From Streptococcus sp. 68 (GTDB lineage: Bacteria > Bacillota > Bacilli > Lactobacillales > Streptococcaceae), in NCBI RefSeq assembly GCF_013277415.1, contig NZ_VMMX01000010.1, positions 179,347-215,954 on the forward strand: a stretch of DNA of 36,608 bases. The letters run 5' to 3'. Numbering within the stretch: position 1 is the stretch's first letter; every line of letters starts with the position of its first letter. The notes under the pieces were generated by a model. It was not told where the DNA came from. It saw nothing but the letters and a program-made list of their open reading frames with translations, and ran no database searches. Shown in pieces: positions 33,623 through 36,608 of the stretch. Position numbers and translations under genes: made by a program.

Positions 33623-33768
33623 ATCCTTGTAAAGCACTTGAAGCAAATCCTAAGTCGCAGAAGCGGTTTATAGATGGGAATTCGGACAGTATATGTTTAA
33701 TTCTGAGCATACTGTAAATAGTTGGACTAAAAGTGAAACTTGGCGTCCTAGATAAAATGAGGTAAACG

Positions 33769-34053
33769 ATGGGAAAACAGAGTCAGTTACAAATTTTAAT
33801 TCATTCCCTGTACAATAATAAAGAAATTAGCTTGACGGAAGAATTTAGGAAGCAATTGCTGGAGACAGCGAAACAGTTTTCTAGTAGTAATGAAGATTTG
33901 CTAGCTGTACGTCTCTCATTTGCCATCTCTAAAGAATTGTTGGGATTTAAAGGTAAACCGCCGACAGAGTTGTTGGATTTAGCAAAATTTGTACAAAAGA
34001 AAGAAGCTAAATACAAGCAGGGAATAGTGTGGTCTGGTATTTTTAAGATATGA
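33769..34053 (+). CDS. Bacteriocin immunity protein (enterocin A immunity-like)
   Basis: 94 residues, soluble and mostly helical, with the pattern LQILIHSLYNNKEISLTEEF and SSNEDLLAVRLSFAISKELL seen in enterocin A/pediocin-type immunity proteins (four-helix bundles that act inside the producing cell). GAGG lies six bases before the ATG. It follows the copied Rgg-type promoter after about 145 bp with no intact peptide gene between them. The family call is by eye and moderate. Confidence 0.65.
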   Translation: MGKQSQLQILIHSLYNNKEISLTEEFRKQLLETAKQFSSSNEDLLAVRLSFAISKELLGFKGKPPTELLDLAKFVQKKEAKYKQGIVWSGIFKI

Positions 34054-34121
34054 TTTATTATAAAATACGGTATTAACGGTTATATAATGAATGAATCTAA
34101 CATGAAAAATATATGAGCAAG

Positions 34122-34173
34122 ACTTGGATTTCAATGCCAAACCAAGTCTTGTTTTTGATACACTGGAATAAAA
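34122..34173 (+). repeat. Downstream copy of the tsaD 3' end
   Basis: Matches 30351-30402 at about 48 of 52 positions, including the region of the tsaD stop codon (TGGAATAAAA). No other part of tsaD is repeated. It marks the right edge of the 3.7-kb accessory island. Confidence 0.85.
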
Positions 34174-34189
34174 ATTCCAACTGGAATTT
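34172..34189 (+). other. Perfect short hairpin before the MFS gene
   Basis: AAATTCC-AACT-GGAATTT, immediately upstream of the AAAGGAG ribosome site. Possible operator or RNA structure that affects translation of the next gene. Confidence 0.45.
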
Positions 34190-34203
34190 AAAAAGGAGTT
34201 GTG

Positions 34204-35430
34204 ATGAAAGTATTTCTTCAAAATAGAGATTTTAGGCAATTAACCATCAACCAGTGGATTTCAACACTTGGGGATACGATTTTTTATCTGGCCTTCCTGA
34301 ATTATGTGGCAGATGCGTCTTTTGCCCCTCTGGCGATTTTACTCATCACGATTTCAGAAACTCTTCCCCAAGTTCTACAAATCTTTCTGGGAGTTTTGGC
34401 GGATTTTCAACATCATCGTGTCTTGAAATACACAGTCATTAGTTTTGCAAAATTTTTGCTTTACTCTATCGTTTCTTTATCACTTTCAGGGCAGTCCTTT
34501 TCCTTAGTATTAGTAGCATTTATTTGTCTGATTAACCTCTTGTCTGACACATTGAGTTATTTTTCAGGCGCCATGCTCACTCCGATTTTCATTAGAATTA
34601 TTGGACAAGACCATCTGGCAGAAGCTATTGGATTTAAACAGTCAACTGTTAGCTTAGTAAAAACAATCAGTAATATTCTAGGAGGAGTCTTACTAGGTAT
34701 TCTATCTATCCAGTTTATTTCCTTACTGAACGCTCTTACATTTTTAATCGCATTTTTAGGTATCCTATTCATAAAAACTGACCTCTTGAAAGTAGAAAAA
34801 ACGATTAGCTATCAAAAAGGACTCTCTGTAAAATCCTTTTGCCAGCATTTGCTCCAATCATCGAAATTGATATGGAATATGAATAAGGTGCTCTTGGTTT
34901 TGTTTATTATTTCTATTAGTCAAGCAGTGATAAATGTTACAGTTCCTGTTTCTACTCTGTTTTTGAGAAATCAACCCTTTTTGAATTTACAAACAGGTCA
35001 ATCTCTTGCCTTGCTATCCACTTTTGAACTGTCAGCCCTGATTGTCGGAAGCCTTGTAAGTGGCTATCTGAAAAATATGATTTCTATAAAAACAGCTCTC
35101 TATGCCTCACTTGTCATCCAGTTGCTTCTTCTAGTAGGATTTGCCACAGTTCGTTTTGATTGGATTCTCATCTTTAGTACCTTGGATGCCTTTTTCGCGG
35201 GTATTCTCTCTCCTAGATTGCAAGAAGTCGTCTTTAAACAAATACCTGAGGAGTCAATGGGAGCAGTTCAATCTTCTATCGGTGCCATTACGGTTGTTTT
35301 ACCTAGCTTATTTACAATAGCTTTGGTGACCATTGCTACTAGCTTTGGAACTCTGGCAGTTAGCTTTGTTTTATTGCTATTTCTTCTAGTTGCCTTTGCC
35401 ATGCTCTTGAATATTCGTGAAAGTATCTAG
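34204..35430 (+). CDS. MFS efflux transporter (macrolide-efflux-like MFS_3)
   Basis: 408 residues from the ATG at 34204 with AAGGAG upstream (GTG at 34201 is an alternative). About twelve hydrophobic helices. The N-terminus FRQLTINQWISTLGDTIFYL and IGFKQSTVSLVKTISNILGG are typical of MefA-like/enterobactin-exporter-like MFS proteins. Cargo unknown. It lies just after the island edge; if the repeated tsaD end marks an old boundary, it was the original downstream neighbour of tsaD. Confidence 0.85.
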   Translation: MKVFLQNRDFRQLTINQWISTLGDTIFYLAFLNYVADASFAPLAILLITISETLPQVLQIFLGVLADFQHHRVLKYTVISFAKFLLYSIVSLSLSGQSFSLVLVAFICLINLLSDTLSYFSGAMLTPIFIRIIGQDHLAEAIGFKQSTVSLVKTISNILGGVLLGILSIQFISLLNALTFLIAFLGILFIKTDLLKVEKTISYQKGLSVKSFCQHLLQSSKLIWNMNKVLLVLFIISISQAVINVTVPVSTLFLRNQPFLNLQTGQSLALLSTFELSALIVGSLVSGYLKNMISIKTALYASLVIQLLLLVGFATVRFDWILIFSTLDAFFAGILSPRLQEVVFKQIPEESMGAVQSSIGAITVVLPSLFTIALVTIATSFGTLAVSFVLLLFLLVAFAMLLNIRESI

Positions 35431-35456
35431 CGGAGAATTTCTATAATATATGTTTG

Positions 35457-35478
35457 AGACTGGATTGCCAGTCTTTTT
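35457..35478 (+). terminator. Terminator after the MFS gene
   Basis: Stem AGACTGG / CCAGTCT with a 4-base loop, followed by TTTTT. Confidence 0.85.
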
Positions 35479-35523
35479 ATGATAGCTACAATCAGCAGAC
35501 TTTTTTCTCTTTCCTGAATGTGT

Positions 35524-35529
35524 TATAAT
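35524..35529 (+). promoter_or_regulatory. Extended -10 promoter of azlCD
   Basis: TGTTATAAT, with TATAAT at 35524-35529, 60 bp before the azlC start. The -35 region is T-rich without a clear hexamer. Confidence 0.6.
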
Positions 35530-35588
35530 AGTCCATGCTGTGGCTGGAACTGATTCAGCCCATTTATTAAGATAATATGAGGAGAAAG

Positions 35589-36284
35589 ATGAAAGAAAAA
35601 GGATTTTGGGAGGGAGCGCAGGCAGCTATGCCAACGGCCCTTGGTTATGTCAGTATCGGGCTGGCCTGTGGAATTATCGGTGCGCCCTATGTGACACCTG
35701 TAGAGATGGGCTTGATGAGCCTCTTTGTTTATGCTGGGAGTGCCCAGTTTGCCATGTTGGCCCTGATTGCGGTTCAAGCACCTGTAGCAGCTATTGCTAT
35801 GACGGTTTTTTTGATCAATTTGCGTCTCTTTTTGTTGAGCTTGCATGCGTCAACCTATTTCCGTCATACCAGTCTCTGGCAAAATATCGGTATGTCTAGC
35901 CTCTTGACAGATGAGACTTATGGCGTTTTGATGGGTGAATTGGCCCATACAGACAAGGTCAATCCTATGTGGATGCACGGAAACAATCTCAACAGCTATG
36001 TGGCTTGGTTTGTGGGAACAGTAGTCGGAACGGCTCTGGGTGGCCTGCTGCCAAATCCAGAAATCTTTGGATTGGATTTTGCCCTGGTTGGGATGTTCAT
36101 CGGCATTTTTGCTTCGCAATTCCAGATTATGCAAAGACGGATTCCTGTCCGCGATCTGCTTATTATTCTAGCAGTTGTTGCGGTGTCCTTCTTTTTACTC
36201 TTGACAGTGGTGTCTCAGTCACTAGCTGTTCTCTTTGCGACGCTACTTGGTTGTAGCATGGGGGTGGTGTTAGATGGTCAGTAA
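35589..36284 (+). CDS. azlC: AzlC-family branched-chain amino acid exporter, large subunit
   Basis: 231 residues from the ATG at 35589, preceded by GAGGAG; an ATG at 35577 falls in front of that ribosome site. About seven hydrophobic segments. The family pattern GAQAAMPTALGYVSIGLACG at the N-terminus and VYAGSAQFAMLALIAVQAPV near residue 50 are diagnostic. It exports branched-chain amino acids together with AzlD, whose gene overlaps by 11 bases. Confidence 0.92.
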   Translation: MKEKGFWEGAQAAMPTALGYVSIGLACGIIGAPYVTPVEMGLMSLFVYAGSAQFAMLALIAVQAPVAAIAMTVFLINLRLFLLSLHASTYFRHTSLWQNIGMSSLLTDETYGVLMGELAHTDKVNPMWMHGNNLNSYVAWFVGTVVGTALGGLLPNPEIFGLDFALVGMFIGIFASQFQIMQRRIPVRDLLIILAVVAVSFFLLLTVVSQSLAVLFATLLGCSMGVVLDGQ

Positions 36285-36597
36285 GTATCTTTTATTAGCA
36301 GTTATTTTCTCTGGTCTTGTGACTTGGATTCCCCGTATGATTCCCTTCATCTTGGTCAAGTATAAGGGTTTGCCTGCAATCGTTGAGCGTTTTTTGAAGT
36401 TCTTGCCCGTTTCTATTATCTTTGCCTTGATTCTTTCAAGCGTAGTGACAGGTAAGGTTGGGAACCTTCCTCAAATCAAATGGCTGGACTTCTTAGCAGT
36501 CTTTCCAACGGCTTGGGTGGCCTTTCGCTACCGCAATCTAGTCGGTACGGTTCTCTTTGGAGTGGTCTTAATTGCAGTCTTGCGTTTGGTCTTTTAA
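36274..36597 (+). CDS. azlD: AzlD-family branched-chain amino acid exporter, small subunit
   Basis: 107 residues with four hydrophobic segments and the family pattern VTWIPRMIPFILVKYKGLPA near residue 16. Small partner of AzlC; start codon overlaps the azlC end, so they are coupled. Its stop codon abuts a BOX element at the window edge. Confidence 0.92.
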   Translation: MVSKYLLLAVIFSGLVTWIPRMIPFILVKYKGLPAIVERFLKFLPVSIIFALILSSVVTGKVGNLPQIKWLDFLAVFPTAWVAFRYRNLVGTVLFGVVLIAVLRLVF

Positions 36598-36608
36598 TAC
36601 TCTTCGAA
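36597..36608 (+). repeat. Start of a BOX element cut by the window end
   Basis: ATACTCTTCGAA is the first 12 bases of boxA and begins at the last base of the azlD stop codon. The rest is outside the window, so the call rests on a short match and on the placement typical for BOX. Confidence 0.6.

Noticed and set aside
33693..33755. 20-codon frame (MFNSEHTVNSWTKSETWRPR) between the copied promoter and the immunity-like gene
   Set aside because: No ribosome site and no double-glycine leader. It might be a relic of a lost peptide gene but cannot be supported.

Overview
The window looks like a chromosomal segment of a mitis-group Streptococcus (S. pneumoniae, S. mitis or a close relative). The evidence is gene content and order (padR/DUF1700/DUF4097, capD-like gene, sdaAB-sdaAA, LysM protein, argGH, mnmA-nudix-mnmG, rnjA-rpoY, cibABC, tsaB-rimI-tsaD, rgg/shp/vp1), BOX repeats at both edges and at 5369-5473, low GC, TGnTATAAT extended -10 promoters, and a competence cin-box. 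The species call rests on remembered synteny and was not searched.

Layout. 1-4332 (minus strand): a polar membrane protein, then a PadR-controlled operon of two envelope genes, then an MFS exporter. 4487-7359 (plus): a family 2 glycosyltransferase and a membrane-bound CapD/WbpM-type nucleotide-sugar dehydratase, separated by a BOX element. 7471-9677 (minus): serine dehydratase sdaAB-sdaAA followed by a HAD phosphatase. 9918-10541: a secreted LysM wall protein with a WalR-like box. 10592-13225: an Rgg regulator divergent from an AT-rich two-gene ABC transporter, with two identical 15-bp sites in the shared intergenic region. 13226-17348: a 0.5-kb gap with a consensus promoter and a perfect cre site, then four membrane/ABC genes of lactococcin-972 export type without a recognisable precursor. 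17555-20994: an amino-acid-binding lipoprotein with argG and argH. 21000-25016: mnmA behind a structured, repeat-rich leader, then a Nudix gene and mnmG. 25054-26968 (minus): rpoY-rnjA. 27248-28105: a small membrane protein and the competence bacteriocin locus cibABC, which lies between 32-bp direct repeats. 28283-30400: tsaB-rimI-tsaD, the t6A tRNA modification genes.

30403-34121 is the most interesting part. It is an inserted quorum-sensing peptide island: rgg, a 25-residue shp gene convergent with rgg and overlapping its 3' end, a double-glycine peptide gene (vp1-like), two CPBP/CAAX membrane proteases (the second split by a -1 frameshift at a T7 run), a decayed second copy of the rgg 3' end plus the vp1 promoter (without shp), and a bacteriocin-immunity-like gene under that copied promoter. 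The island is bracketed by two copies of the last ~52 bp of tsaD. The shp and vp1 promoters are mirror images: each has TGCGATTTT exactly 23 bp upstream of an extended -10.

34204-36597: an MFS exporter, then azlC-azlD, a branched-chain amino acid exporter.

Together, housekeeping operons (tRNA modification, RNA decay, arginine, serine) alternate with accessory peptide-signalling and bacteriocin cassettes inserted at operon boundaries.
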